From Thalassoroseus pseudoceratinae (GTDB lineage: Bacteria; Planctomycetota; Planctomycetia; Planctomycetales; Planctomycetaceae), in NCBI RefSeq assembly GCF_011634775.1, contig NZ_JAALXT010000002.1, positions 62,001 through 126,000 of the forward strand: a stretch of 64,000 nt of DNA, read 5' to 3'. Of this stretch, positions 1-9,334 are shown piece after piece. The notes beneath the pieces were generated by a model, which did not search any database, had not been told where the DNA came from, and saw only the letters and a list, made by a program, of their open reading frames with translations. How positions within the stretch are numbered: position 1 is the stretch's first letter; each line of letters begins with the position of its first letter. The position numbers and the translations under genes were made by a program.

Positions 1-2
1 AT

Positions 3-626
3 CTGATCAACGATGATGGCGACGAAGTCGAATTGCCGTTCTTGGAACTCGCCCAGGAAATGTGGAGTCCCGATGGCACCCGTCTGACGCTACTTCTCGA
101 TCCCGGTCGGATCAAACGCGGGTTGAAACCCCGTGAGGACTCCGGTCCCGCATTGGAAGCAGGTCGAGAATACACGCTGGTCATCGACGCCGACTGGAAG
201 AATCTCGGTGGAAAACCGCTCAAACAGGAATTCCGGAAGACTTTCCAGGTCGTTGCCGCCGATGCGAAGCAACCGGATATCTCGGCTTGGACTTACGAAG
301 TTCCCAAGGCAAACGGAACCGGCACATTGACCGTGCATTTCGATGAACCGCTCGATCATGCTTTGGCATCCCGCGTGTTGACGATTCACGATTCCCAAGG
401 GCAACCAGTACCTGGACAAGTCCGGTTGGCTGACGGTGAAACGCAGTGGAAATTTCAACCGGAATCCCGCTGGGTTGCCGGTCGGTATCAGATCGTCGCG
501 GAAACCATTCTCGAAGACCGTGCGGGCAACAGCCTCGGTCGGCCGTTCGAAGTCGACATCTCTCGCGAGACCAAACGCAGGCCGATTGTGCCGACTATGC
601 GACGCACGTTCACAATCCCTGAATAA
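3..626 (+). CDS. C-terminal part of a secreted Ig-like protein (5' end outside window)
   Basis: The frame is open to the left edge, so only the last ~207 residues are present. An apparent TTG at 33 is an internal leucine codon, not a convincing start. The visible part has two beta-rich repeats of the type found in SbsA-like Ig domains: a stretch on tensile-like terms such as AGREYTLVID, then FDEPLDHAL and AGRYQIVAE followed by EDRAGNSLG. Such domains are common in large extracytoplasmic planctomycete proteins. No catalytic motif is visible. The function is unknown and the Ig-like assignment is an inference from the sequence pattern. Confidence 0.6.
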   Translation: MINDDGDEVELPFLELAQEMWSPDGTRLTLLLDPGRIKRGLKPREDSGPALEAGREYTLVIDADWKNLGGKPLKQEFRKTFQVVAADAKQPDISAWTYEVPKANGTGTLTVHFDEPLDHALASRVLTIHDSQGQPVPGQVRLADGETQWKFQPESRWVAGRYQIVAETILEDRAGNSLGRPFEVDISRETKRRPIVPTMRRTFTIPE

Positions 627-798
627 CACGACAATTCCAAACGCGTGTTGTTGCGAACGTCGCCAGCGCGGTTTATGCTGACTATAGAAGATCGTTGGGC
701 TAACACTGGCTCACGGTCTCGGCTTTTTCTTAGCCATTCCCGCTTCAAGCACGATTTGAATCGGACGAACTTTGACCGAAGCGTTTCGGAATCAAACC

Positions 799-3700
799 AT
801 GATCAATCTTCGACGCTGGCAAGTCGCACCTTTGTGGGCGCTCCTCAGCCTTTTTGTAGCGATCGGTGCATCGGATGCCGTGTTCACACCTGTGGCAAAT
901 GCTGCGGAATTGCACCAAGAATTCCTCGACGGTTTGCGAGCTCGAGGTTTCTATGACGAGGCGTTGTACTACCTCGACACGCTGGAGCAGAACACCACGC
1001 TCGATGCGGATTTGAAGAAGCGTCTGCCGTACGAACGCGGACTGACGTTGCTGAAAAACGCCCAGACGATGCGAAACCCCGAGGCCCAAGAAGCGGCACT
1101 CGATCAGGCGGCGGGGCAACTCGAAACCTTCGTGCGGGAAAATCCCAATCATGCTCTCGTCGGAAAAGCTCAGGCCGAACGCGGAAATATCCTGCTCGGC
1201 AAAGCTCGCGTGAAAATTTGGGATGCGAATTCGCCGGTCAACGAAGACAAAAAACCGCAGCTTCAGCAAGAAGCCCGGAAAGATGTTCTCGCCGCTCGCA
1301 AGATTTTTCAGTCCGCTCACGATAAGTATAAGGAAGTCTACGAAGGCTTTCCGAAGTTCATTCCTGCCGACGAGAAAGAACAACGTGCCACCCGCCAGAA
1401 GGCGGAAATCGATTACATGCAGGCGCAAATCGATCTGGCGATGTGCACATACGAGGAAGCCCAAACCTACACCGATGGCTCCGATGAGTTCAAGAAAAAA
1501 CTCACCGAAGCAGCCAACGCCTTCGAAGCGATTCACCAAAAGTATCGGAGTATGGTCGGCGGGTTGTACGCTCGGATGTGGCAAGGCAAGTGTTTCGAAG
1601 AGCAAGACGACATCGGCAAAGCCTTGGGGATTTACAACGAACTCCTCGAACACGGCAAAGACAAGGCGACGGTGTCTCGGTCGTTGCGAGTCTTGCAGGA
1701 CCAAGTCCGGCATTTCCGTTTGATCTGTTTGAATCATCGAAGCCGAGCGGATTACCAACTCGTTGTCGACGAGTCCGGCGAATGGTTGAGTGATTCCAGT
1801 AATCGTATCTTGGCTCGAACTCCCACAGGGCTCGGGATTCGCTATCAAAAAGCTCTCGCGCACGAATCGTTGGCGAACAAGCTCCGTCAGGAAGAACAGC
1901 CCGAGAAAGTCGTCGAGCAACAACTCCGGTTGGCACTTAAGGAAGCCCAAGAACTCACCCGTTGGACAGGCCAATACAAAGACGTGGCCCAGTTCATGGC
2001 GCAGCGTTTGAAAGCATCGTTGAACATCAATCCCAGCGATCCCAAGTCTTTCGACGAAGCGTTCGGGCTTGCGAAAGTTCGGATCAAAAAGATTGGCGAA
2101 TTCGAAGACGACATCAATCAAGCCAAAGCGAAGAAACTGCCCGCCGCGGAAGTTCGGCAACGAGAAGACCTGCTCGAAGCCCATCTCGATGAAACCGCCA
2201 AGATGCTGCAACTTGGATTGCAATTGGCCGATTCATCGGTGGACGCTCGGCAGATCAACTTGGCTCGTTACCTCTTAGCTTTTGTGTATTACAAGATGGA
2301 TCGGTCACTGGAAGCTGGGGTGATGACCGAGTTTATCGCAAATCGATACGCTCGCGAAGAACCAGAAATGGCTCGCGATGCCGCCAAGATCGCTATGGCT
2401 GCCTATGTAAAAGCCTACAACGAAGCTGCCGCGAAGCCCAAGGACGAAAACGGAAACGAAGCCGATGTGAGTTTCGAACTCGATCAGTTGCTACGTGTCT
2501 GCCAAATGATCATCGACCGATTCCCGGAAAGTGGTCTGGCGGACGATTCCCGGATGACCGTCGGACGGATTTACATGCGTCGCGATGTTCCCGAAGAAGC
2601 CGCAAAGTGGTTCGGAGCCGTTCCAGTCTCGTCGACCAAACACTACGCATCCGCTCAAATCAGCGCGGGGGAAGCGTATTGGAACGCCTATCTGAAGGCA
2701 CTCCGCAAATCCGCGGAAGAACGCCCCGACGAAAAGACCCTCACAGAGTGGCAAAACAAAGCTCAGAACTATCTGAAAACGGGCATCGAGAAAGTTGAAG
2801 CTTCGACACCGAAAGATGCCCCACCGGAGAAACTGGCTGACCTGATCGCCGCGAAAGTCACCCGTGGGCAGATTTTCGTCAATCAACAGAAGTTCAAAGA
2901 AGCCATTGGGCTCGTGACGAGTGAACCTCACGCTCCGGTCAAAGCGATTCAGATTGCCGAGGACAAACCGCGTCCGAAAGTCGGTGTCCAAAGCAAAGCA
3001 TTTGCGAGTGTGGTCTATCAACTGCTGTTGCGGGCGTACGTTGGCACGCAGCAAATCGACGAAGCTCAGGACACGATGAAGAAGCTTGAAGCCACCGTCG
3101 GCGAAGGTGGTGGCAGCGAGGTGACGCAGATTTACGTCCAACTCGGGCGGCAAATTCAAGAAGAATTGGACCGCACCAAGATTGCCGGTCCGCCGGAGAA
3201 ATTCAATCAGATTCTGAACTCGTTCTCGCAGTTCTTGGATGCCCTGTATCAAAAGCGAAATGATGCGGGGACCTCATACGGGGCGCTTCAATGGATCGCC
3301 GAAACCTACTTGGCGTTGGGGGAAACCGCTGAAGGGGCCAAAGCGACGGAATACTTCAATCGCTCTGCGGAAACCTATCAGATGATTCTCGACAAAGCGG
3401 CGAAGGACTCCAAACCACCGCAGGGAATCACTGGAATCAAACTGCGATTGGGTCAGGTTTATCAAGCCGCCGGTCAATTTGAGAAGGGTTACGAGAAGCT
3501 CAAGGAACTCGTCAAAGAGTTGCCGAACGCCATCGAAGTGCAAATCGCAGTGGCCGAATTACTGCAAGCTTGGGGGGCGAGTAGCCGACCGGACACCTTG
3601 CAATACCTGATGAAAGGCATCGGCGGTGACAAAGAGGCCGGCGTCTGGGGATGGCAGGGAATTGCTCAGCGAATCGGGCAGCAACTGCGATCCAACGAGG

Positions 3701-5199
3701 AAGCCAAAGCCAGATTCAACCAGGAGCTTCAGAAAATCTACGCGGCCGAGAATACCGCGAAGATTCTCGAAAAACGTCAGCTGGAATATGAAACGATCAA
3801 AGCTGGCGACGCCTCGACAGAGGAAATTCAACCCGTCGAGGAACGGTTGAAAACTGTCACAGATGCCATCGCAGTTACCGAGAAATGGCAGGAATTAGGG
3901 GATCAACTCGCGGCTTTGCAGTCCGCTCCCACCGGTAGTGCCGATGCGGAGAAGAAACGAGCCGCACAGATCGAAGCACTCAACCGGAAGATCGAAGGCT
4001 TGGTGACGAGCGATCCAGAAGGAAGTGCCACCTACCGCCGAATTCAGAAGCACAAAGCGACGGTGGAAAATCTCGTCGGTGAAGCGACCCTGCGATTGTT
4101 GCAACAACAGCAGCACACCGTTGAGGAAATCTCCGCAGCTTTGGAGTTGGGGCGAGCCGTTTGGGCGATTGACGGAGCGATCGATCAGCTGGAGTTTGAC
4201 GATCTGGTCAAAGTCGTCAGTGCTGATCCGGGTGCTCCTTACATGATCACCGACAAAGGCCAGCAGCATTTGGACAAGCTGAAAAGCGTTGCCACACCGG
4301 CGGAAATCCAAGCGGCTGTTCAAGAAGTGCAAGTTCTGCGGGATGCGATCAACTCACCGCTTGCCGACGTCGATCGCAAACCAGAGTTGCTACAAAATCT
4401 CACGCAGATCGAAGCGAAATCCGAACTGCCTCGCGAGCAAATGCTGAATTCGTTGTACCAAATTGCGATCAGCCGCCAGACTTACGCGGATCAGCAGAGT
4501 TCATCTGACGCCAAGAAGAACCAACTCGAGATCGCCGCCTCAGAACTGGGCAACCTGCCGTTGTTCGTCAATATCGAGCAGGTGGACTCCGAATGGTTGG
4601 CGAAATTCAACTCGCTGTATCGCGATGTCCAGAAAGCCGCGGATCCGAATGCGACTCCGCAGGTGATTACGAAAGTTGCAGAAGTCAAATCCGATCCCAC
4701 ATGGATCGAGACTCCCACGATTGTTCCGGAAACCATCGTGGAAGCCGAATCGACCGACGGGGACTCAGCCGATGCGGAAGAAACCCAACCGGAAGGTCCG
4801 AGTATGGTGTTCATCATTCTGGGGCTGCTAGTTGCATTGGGAGCCACTGGCGGAACGATGTTCTTCCTCATGAAAGGCTCGAAGCGTCCGGCACGTCGCC
4901 CGTCATATGCGGCCGCCGAACCGGTGTTTGGGGCTGGTGGTGCCACCGCTCCGGCAACGAAAACGCGAAAACGCAGCGGGGCCACGAAAAAGGCCGCCGC
5001 TCCACCCCAGAAGTCCGCGGCTGCACCCAAGAAAGCCGCATCTCAGAAACCGGCTCCCACTCGGAAGCCAGCCGAGGGCCAAGCACCGAGAAAGAAACGA
5101 CCGGCTCCACCACGTTCATCCGATGCCGGGGCTGCTCCAAAACCACAAGCCAAACCACGTCCGAAGCCGCGTCCGAAACCACCAACCGACGACGCGTAG
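799..5199 (+). CDS. Large secreted, membrane-anchored TPR-like protein with Lys/Pro/Ala-rich tail
   Basis: This 1466-residue protein starts at the ATG at 799; the open frame reaches back to a TTG at 772, but the ATG gives a clean signal peptide (LWALLSLFVAIGASDAVF, then ANAAEL). Residues ~35-1270 are almost entirely alpha-helical repeats with TPR-like spacing (for example GLYARMWQGKCFEEQDDIG and ARYLLAFVYYKMDRSLEAG). A single transmembrane helix lies near residues 1335-1358 (MVFIILGLLVALGATGG). The tail after it is rich in Lys, Pro and Ala and probably cytoplasmic. It directly precedes a second TPR protein and the ExbB/ExbD genes on the same strand. A role as a periplasmic scaffold for that proton-channel complex is an inference from context. 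Confidence 0.8.
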   Translation: MINLRRWQVAPLWALLSLFVAIGASDAVFTPVANAAELHQEFLDGLRARGFYDEALYYLDTLEQNTTLDADLKKRLPYERGLTLLKNAQTMRNPEAQEAALDQAAGQLETFVRENPNHALVGKAQAERGNILLGKARVKIWDANSPVNEDKKPQLQQEARKDVLAARKIFQSAHDKYKEVYEGFPKFIPADEKEQRATRQKAEIDYMQAQIDLAMCTYEEAQTYTDGSDEFKKKLTEAANAFEAIHQKYRSMVGGLYARMWQGKCFEEQDDIGKALGIYNELLEHGKDKATVSRSLRVLQDQVRHFRLICLNHRSRADYQLVVDESGEWLSDSSNRILARTPTGLGIRYQKALAHESLANKLRQEEQPEKVVEQQLRLALKEAQELTRWTGQYKDVAQFMAQRLKASLNINPSDPKSFDEAFGLAKVRIKKIGEFEDDINQAKAKKLPAAEVRQREDLLEAHLDETAKMLQLGLQLADSSVDARQINLARYLLAFVYYKMDRSLEAGVMTEFIANRYAREEPEMARDAAKIAMAAYVKAYNEAAAKPKDENGNEADVSFELDQLLRVCQMIIDRFPESGLADDSRMTVGRIYMRRDVPEEAAKWFGAVPVSSTKHYASAQISAGEAYWNAYLKALRKSAEERPDEKTLTEWQNKAQNYLKTGIEKVEASTPKDAPPEKLADLIAAKVTRGQIFVNQQKFKEAIGLVTSEPHAPVKAIQIAEDKPRPKVGVQSKAFASVVYQLLLRAYVGTQQIDEAQDTMKKLEATVGEGGGSEVTQIYVQLGRQIQEELDRTKIAGPPEKFNQILNSFSQFLDALYQKRNDAGTSYGALQWIAETYLALGETAEGAKATEYFNRSAETYQMILDKAAKDSKPPQGITGIKLRLGQVYQAAGQFEKGYEKLKELVKELPNAIEVQIAVAELLQAWGASSRPDTLQYLMKGIGGDKEAGVWGWQGIAQRIGQQLRSNEEAKARFNQELQKIYAAENTAKILEKRQLEYETIKAGDASTEEIQPVEERLKTVTDAIAVTEKWQELGDQLAALQSAPTGSADAEKKRAAQIEALNRKIEGLVTSDPEGSATYRRIQKHKATVENLVGEATLRLLQQQQHTVEEISAALELGRAVWAIDGAIDQLEFDDLVKVVSADPGAPYMITDKGQQHLDKLKSVATPAEIQAAVQEVQVLRDAINSPLADVDRKPELLQNLTQIEAKSELPREQMLNSLYQIAISRQTYADQQSSSDAKKNQLEIAASELGNLPLFVNIEQVDSEWLAKFNSLYRDVQKAADPNATPQVITKVAEVKSDPTWIETPTIVPETIVEAESTDGDSADAEETQPEGPSMVFIILGLLVALGATGGTMFFLMKGSKRPARRPSYAAAEPVFGAGGATAPATKTRKRSGATKKAAAPPQKSAAAPKKAASQKPAPTRKPAEGQAPRKKRPAPPRSSDAGAAPKPQAKPRPKPRPKPPTDDA

Positions 5200-5258
5200 A
5201 GAGTCCGATTGTTCAAGGGTTTGGTTATTTGTTCCGTTCATCAATCAGGAATCGTCCG

Positions 5259-6338
5259 ATGTCCCTGTTTTGTCGTTCAAACGTTGTTGCAACACTCATC
5301 GCCGGTGCGGTTCTTACCGGAGCGTTTTCGGTGCAAGCCGCCGATACCGTTTACCTCAAGGGGAGTGGCAACGAGAGGAAAACTGGCACAATCACCAGTG
5401 AAACTGCCACGGAGTTGGTGGTGACCAGTGGTGTGGGGAGCTTGAAGAAGACCTACAAGATCCCGGCGAACGAGGTCGACCGCGTGGACTTTGAAGAAGA
5501 ACCATTGCGGTTGCAGATTGTGCGTGGGAACGAAGGCCAAGGCAAACTGGACGACGCGTTGGCGGGCTACCAGGAAATGCTCGGTGAAGTGAAGCCAGAC
5601 AACGAAATTGTGCGGACGGATATCGAATTCCTCATCGGTCGCACATTGGCAAAGATGGCCAAGGCCGATCCTTCGAAAATCGACGAAGCGATCACGAAGC
5701 TCGAAGCGTTTCAGACCGCACACCCTAATAGTTTTCGCTACTTCCCGGCCACCTCGTGGTTGGCGGACTTGTACATCGCGAAAGGTGACGGCGTCAAAGC
5801 GGATGCAACACTGTCGAAACTCGCCAATTCTCCGTGGGAAGACTACAAGATGTCGGCGAAGATCTCGCAAGGACGGTTGTTGCTGAAGCAAAACCAAATC
5901 CCTCAAGCCCAGGCTCAGTTCCAAGCCGTTGTCGATGCAAATGCCACCTCCGATATCGAAAAGGCACGCCGATTCGAGGCAATGCTCGGGTTGGCGACAA
6001 CATTGCAACGTCAGAACCAAGCTGACGCGGCTGCCAAGATGCTGACGGAAGTAATCGATCAAGCCGCAACCGACGACACCAAAACGCTCGCCGAAGCATT
6101 TCTTCGCAAAGGTGATACACTGCTGGCGAGTGGCAAGAAAAAGGACGCACTCATCGCGTACCTGCATGTCGACGTACTGTTCAACCAAGAGAAAGATTTG
6201 CACGCCGAGGCCTTGTATCGGCTGTCAAGTCTTTGGAACGAAGTTGGTAAGCCAGAGCGAGCCGCCGACTCTCGGGCTCAGTTGGGTTCTCTCTATGGCA
6301 ATTCCGAATGGGCCAAGAAACTGGCTGGCGGCAGTTGA
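5259..6338 (+). CDS. Secreted tetratricopeptide-repeat protein
   Basis: The ATG at 5259 follows an AGGA motif and gives a 359-residue protein with a signal peptide (VATLIAGAVLTGAFSVQAA). A longer frame starting upstream overlaps the previous gene and is not credible. The first ~60 mature residues form a small beta-rich segment (DTVYLKGSGNERKTGTI). The rest consists of helical TPR-like repeats (LDDALAGYQEMLGEV, QIPQAQAQFQAVVDA, KKDALIAYLHVDVLF). It lies 59 bp after the larger TPR protein and 198 bp before exbB. Planctomycete ExbB/ExbD clusters often carry such TPR genes; a shared role is inferred. Confidence 0.8.
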   Translation: MSLFCRSNVVATLIAGAVLTGAFSVQAADTVYLKGSGNERKTGTITSETATELVVTSGVGSLKKTYKIPANEVDRVDFEEEPLRLQIVRGNEGQGKLDDALAGYQEMLGEVKPDNEIVRTDIEFLIGRTLAKMAKADPSKIDEAITKLEAFQTAHPNSFRYFPATSWLADLYIAKGDGVKADATLSKLANSPWEDYKMSAKISQGRLLLKQNQIPQAQAQFQAVVDANATSDIEKARRFEAMLGLATTLQRQNQADAAAKMLTEVIDQAATDDTKTLAEAFLRKGDTLLASGKKKDALIAYLHVDVLFNQEKDLHAEALYRLSSLWNEVGKPERAADSRAQLGSLYGNSEWAKKLAGGS

Positions 6339-6536
6339 TCTGCCCGTTTAACCTGTCATCCCCAGTACGATTCAGACAAAGACGGAAATCCCGAACTTCA
6401 ATGCTGGCGTTGGACCATCAGCGCTGTTTAGAATCGTCAGTCTCAATCAATGGAAGCCCTGCTTGACGGCAGGCCGTGTGAATCACCCAGAAAACACCTG
6501 GAAGTTACCGAATATCTGCGTTGCGGAGTGAGATCC

Positions 6537-7424
6537 ATGTTGCGAGGTTTGTTGTCAAGAATTTCAAATGCGGGAGCCACTCTCAGCGTAAGTTGGTCGA
6601 TGCTGCTTTGCGGCGCATTGGCTTGCGGTGCGTTCACGGCGACTGCGTTTACCCCGGCTGCCGTCTATGCTCAAGAGGAAGAAGAAGCCGCCGATGACGG
6701 AGCGGACGCTGGTGGCGAAGAAGCCGCCGACGATGCTCCGGCTCCGAAAGAGAGTTTCCTGAGCTACGCAATTCGCGCATCGGGTTTCTTCGGTCTGCTG
6801 TTGTTGATTCTGTCCTTCATTATGGTCGCCTTGATCATGATGAACACGTTGCAAGTTCGTCGGGACAACCTGATGCCCGCGGGTTTCATTGATGACTTTG
6901 AGCAACGTCTGACTCAAAAGGACTATCAAGGTGCTTACGAAACCGCGAAAGCTGACGATTCATTCATTGCTCGCGTGTTGGCGGCTGGTCTGAGCAAGCT
7001 CAACCGCGGATATGAAGAAGCCGCCGAAGGCATGCAAGAAGTCGGCGAAGAAGAGAACATGGCTCTTGAGCACCGTCTGAGCTATCTCGCGTTGATTGGG
7101 ACCATTGCTCCGATGCTTGGTTTGATGGGAACCGTTTACGGGATGATTCAGTCATTCCAGACCATCGCGACCAGCAAGACCTCACCTAAACCAAGTGAAT
7201 TGGCCGGTGGTATTTCGACGGCGTTGTTTACCACGATCGAAGGTCTCGCGGTGGCGATTCCGGCGATGGTTTTCTACAGCCTCTTGCGAAACCGAGTGCA
7301 ACGGTTGGTTCTGGAAGTGGGTATGGTCAGCGAAGGTCTGATGAGCCGCTTCTCCACCGTGAACAAGAAGCCCGCCGCCGGAGCTGCCGCTCCCGCCGCT
7401 GCTCCAGCAGCACCGCAAGAGTAA
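6537..7424 (+). CDS. exbB: MotA/TolQ/ExbB proton channel family protein
   Basis: This 295-residue protein has the MotA/TolQ/ExbB architecture. An N-terminal hydrophobic leader (~res 15-45) is followed by an acidic stretch (EEEEAADDGADAGGEEAADD) and a first core helix (FFGLLLLILSFIMVALIMM). After a cytoplasmic loop come the two conserved helices (LALIGTIAPMLGLMGTVYGM and TTIEGLAVAIPAMVFYSLL). The ATG at 6537 follows GGAGTGAG, which decides the start over the in-frame ATG at 6450. ExbB forms a pentameric inner-membrane proton channel around an ExbD dimer and powers outer-membrane or periplasmic processes. Two ExbD genes follow immediately. The cleavable-looking leader and acidic segment are additions to the E. 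coli ExbB plan. Confidence 0.93.
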   Translation: MLRGLLSRISNAGATLSVSWSMLLCGALACGAFTATAFTPAAVYAQEEEEAADDGADAGGEEAADDAPAPKESFLSYAIRASGFFGLLLLILSFIMVALIMMNTLQVRRDNLMPAGFIDDFEQRLTQKDYQGAYETAKADDSFIARVLAAGLSKLNRGYEEAAEGMQEVGEEENMALEHRLSYLALIGTIAPMLGLMGTVYGMIQSFQTIATSKTSPKPSELAGGISTALFTTIEGLAVAIPAMVFYSLLRNRVQRLVLEVGMVSEGLMSRFSTVNKKPAAGAAAPAAAPAAPQE

Positions 7425-7448
7425 TTGTCTTTGGTTCACTCTCCAATT

Positions 7449-7476
7449 CTCGCTCGTATTGCACGGGCGAGTTTTT
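7449..7476 (+). terminator. Hairpin plus T-run between exbB and the first exbD
   Basis: A 9-bp stem (ctcgctcgt with acgggcgag, one G-T pair) encloses the loop attgc and is followed directly by five T. It begins 24 bases after the exbB stop and ends 21 bases before the exbD start. It has the form of an intrinsic terminator and may act as an attenuator that lowers exbD output relative to exbB. Confidence 0.6.
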
Positions 7477-7497
7477 ATCGGTCCGCGTGAGTTTGCT

Positions 7498-7971
7498 ATG
7501 AAATTCAAGAAGTCCACCTCGACTGTTCCCGAAGTCGACATGACTCCCATGATTGATATCGTGTTCCAGTTGATCGCCTTCTTTATGGTGATCTCGAACT
7601 TCGAGCAAACTCAGGCAGACGAACGAGTGAAACTGCCGAAGGACCAGTTGGCCCAGCCGCCGCAAGTTAAACGCGACAAAGAGTTCGTCATTAACTTCGG
7701 TTATGAACGGAACAAAAAGGGCGAGGTCATCGGAGCGGGCACGCCTTTGGTGTTCTACGCGGGAGAGGAAATGCCCGTGCAACAATTCCGGTCGCCGTTG
7801 AAGCTGGAACACGCGAACTACGCCGCCACGGGTGTTGATCCCAAAGATGTGTCGGTGACGATCCGGGCGGACTCGCAAGTGCCGTTTGGTCAGGTGCAGG
7901 AATTAATCAAGCTCTGCCAGGAAATCGGCTTCACAACATTCGCCCTCAAAGCTCAGCAGAAGACGCTTTAA
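7498..7971 (+). CDS. exbD: Biopolymer transport protein ExbD/TolR family (first copy)
   Basis: This 157-residue protein starts MKFKKSTSTVPEVDMTPMID, the classic ExbD N-terminus. A single helix follows (IVFQLIAFFMVISNF) that carries the conserved Asp of the DMTPMID motif needed for proton use. The remainder is a periplasmic domain ending in the ExbD-like segment VTIRADSQVPFGQVQELIKL. ExbD couples proton flow through ExbB to movement of an energised partner. The gene sits between exbB and a second exbD; two ExbD paralogues with one ExbB are common in planctomycetes and may form heterodimers. Confidence 0.92.
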   Translation: MKFKKSTSTVPEVDMTPMIDIVFQLIAFFMVISNFEQTQADERVKLPKDQLAQPPQVKRDKEFVINFGYERNKKGEVIGAGTPLVFYAGEEMPVQQFRSPLKLEHANYAATGVDPKDVSVTIRADSQVPFGQVQELIKLCQEIGFTTFALKAQQKTL

Positions 7972-8010
7972 GTTCGGTCGTCGCCCTCGACACGCAATAG
8001 GTTCGCCGTT

Positions 8011-8523
8011 ATGAAATTCCGCAACTCTCGCGAAGCCGCCAAGATCGAGCCACAAATGGCTCCGATGATCGATGTCGTGTTTCAGCTGCTGATCTTCTTC
8101 ATGTTGACCCTCAAAATCGTCGAGCCGGAAGGCGATTTCAGCATCAATATGCCCGTCGCTGCTCAGGCGTCCAATGCGGTCCCCGAGCAAAACTTGCCGC
8201 CGCTGAAGGTTCAGTTGTTAGCGCAAGGCAACGGCGAGTTGCAAAGTCTGCGATATAACAACAGCGATTTGGGAACCGGGCCAGCCGCTTTCGAGCGTCT
8301 CAATGGGTTGATTCTCAAAGCGATTGGGCGACCGGGAAATCCGTTGACCGAGGAACAAGAAGTCGAGATCGAAGCTGACTACAATCTCAATTATGAGTAC
8401 GTCATCAGTGCGGTCGGGGCAGTCAGCGGACGGATGCAGAAGACATCCGATGGCAAAACGAAGATGATTCGTTACATCCAAAACATCAACTTCGCCCCTG
8501 CCCGAAACAAACCAGGTGCGTAA
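8011..8523 (+). CDS. exbD: Biopolymer transport protein ExbD/TolR family (second copy)
   Basis: This 170-residue paralogue begins MKFRNSREAAKIEPQMAPMI. The proton-carrying Asp is retained (MIDVVFQLLIFFMLTLKIV). Its periplasmic part differs from the first copy and contains LTEEQEVEIEADYNLNYEY in place of the usual IRAD segment. It lies 39 bp after the first exbD, so the three genes are likely co-transcribed unless the hairpin after exbB terminates most transcripts. No Ton-box receptor or TonB gene is visible in the window. Confidence 0.9.
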   Translation: MKFRNSREAAKIEPQMAPMIDVVFQLLIFFMLTLKIVEPEGDFSINMPVAAQASNAVPEQNLPPLKVQLLAQGNGELQSLRYNNSDLGTGPAAFERLNGLILKAIGRPGNPLTEEQEVEIEADYNLNYEYVISAVGAVSGRMQKTSDGKTKMIRYIQNINFAPARNKPGA

Positions 8524-8556
8524 TGCACTTTGGAGTTCAGTCCCGATCGGAATGTT

Positions 8557-9168
8557 ATGTCCAGCCGAGATGAAGTTTTAAAGCGGGTTCGCGGGCAGTT
8601 GGTGGAGGCGGTTTCGCATCCCACACTCGCCGGGGATTGGACAACCTATCCCGATCCGCGTGAGCAGTTTGCAGAAACATTGGGGGGAATCGGCGGAGTC
8701 TGTGTTCCCGTTGACAATGTCTCGCAGATCCAAGATCATTTGCGAGAACTGCTGGCCTTCACAGAAGGGCAAAAAACCGTCTCGCTGATCTCTGGGTTGG
8801 ATGTGGGCAACGTCGACCCAGACACCATTGATGATCCCCACGATTTGGAAGACATCGACTTCGCCGTTCTGCCAGCTCGGTTAGCCGTCGCGGAAAACGG
8901 TGCCGTTTGGGTCAGTGACGAGACCTTGAAGCACCGTGTTCTGTACTTTCTTCCACAACATATTGCGTTGGTTGTGGAAGGTGGTCACGTCGTGAGCAAT
9001 CTGCACGAAGCATATGCGTGGTTGGAAGCCAACTCCCCCACTGCATTCTCGAAGCAGGGATTTGGTGCCTGGATCGCCGGTCCGTCGAAAACAGCCGATA
9101 TTGAGCAGTCACTCGTCATCGGAGCCCACGGCGCACGCTCGATGACGGTCTATCTGCTTGACCAGTAA
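8557..9168 (+). CDS. LUD domain protein (LutC/YkgG family)
   Basis: The ATG at 8557 follows CGGAATG and gives 203 residues. The sequence matches the LUD domain of LutC/YkgG proteins: an N-terminal helix (MSSRDEVLKRVRGQL), the central AENGAVWVSDE segment, then FLPQHIALVVEGGHVV and a C-terminal GPSKTADIEQSLVIGAHGA. LutC acts with LutA and LutB in lactate oxidation, but neither of those genes is near here, so the physiological role is open. It is 33 bp after exbD and ends in a strong hairpin terminator, so it is the last gene of this block. Confidence 0.88.
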   Translation: MSSRDEVLKRVRGQLVEAVSHPTLAGDWTTYPDPREQFAETLGGIGGVCVPVDNVSQIQDHLRELLAFTEGQKTVSLISGLDVGNVDPDTIDDPHDLEDIDFAVLPARLAVAENGAVWVSDETLKHRVLYFLPQHIALVVEGGHVVSNLHEAYAWLEANSPTAFSKQGFGAWIAGPSKTADIEQSLVIGAHGARSMTVYLLDQ

Positions 9169-9177
9169 CGCAACACA

Positions 9178-9221
9178 AACCGCACAAGACGAAAATGCTT
9201 TGTGCGGTTAAGGTGTATTTT
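9178..9221 (+). terminator. Intrinsic terminator after the LUD gene
   Basis: A perfect 10-bp stem (aaccgcacaa at 9178-9187 with ttgtgcggtt at 9200-9209) is followed within a few bases by tattttt. It lies 10 bases after the LUD gene stop and should end the exbB-exbD-exbD-LUD transcript. Confidence 0.75.
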
Positions 9222-9317
9222 TGTGGCTGACGCACTCTTTTGAGCGCTTTGACCGTCTGTGTAGCGTCTTCGGACGGGTTTTCCTCACGGACCACGCACG
9301 TCACCCGCTACATCGAA

Positions 9318-9334
9318 ACTAGACAGGGTCTAGT
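9318..9334. repeat. Short perfect inverted repeat over a stop codon
   Basis: The arms actagac and gtctagt flank the loop agg and can be extended outward through tcga with one bulged A. The right arm overlaps the stop codon of the small leftward ORF at 9330-9536. It could be its terminator stem, but no T-run follows on the minus strand. Confidence 0.35.

Noticed and set aside
745-2223. Long leftward frame (492 codons) opposite the TPR gene
   Set aside because: It lies wholly antisense to a convincing signal-bearing protein and has no family-like motifs; it is a codon-bias shadow.
4593-5258. Upstream extension of the second TPR gene
   Set aside because: It overlaps the end of the first TPR gene; the ATG at 5259 with signal peptide and AGGA is a better start.
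5277-6203. Leftward frame (308 codons) opposite the second TPR gene
   Set aside because: Antisense shadow of a good gene, with no recognisable domain.
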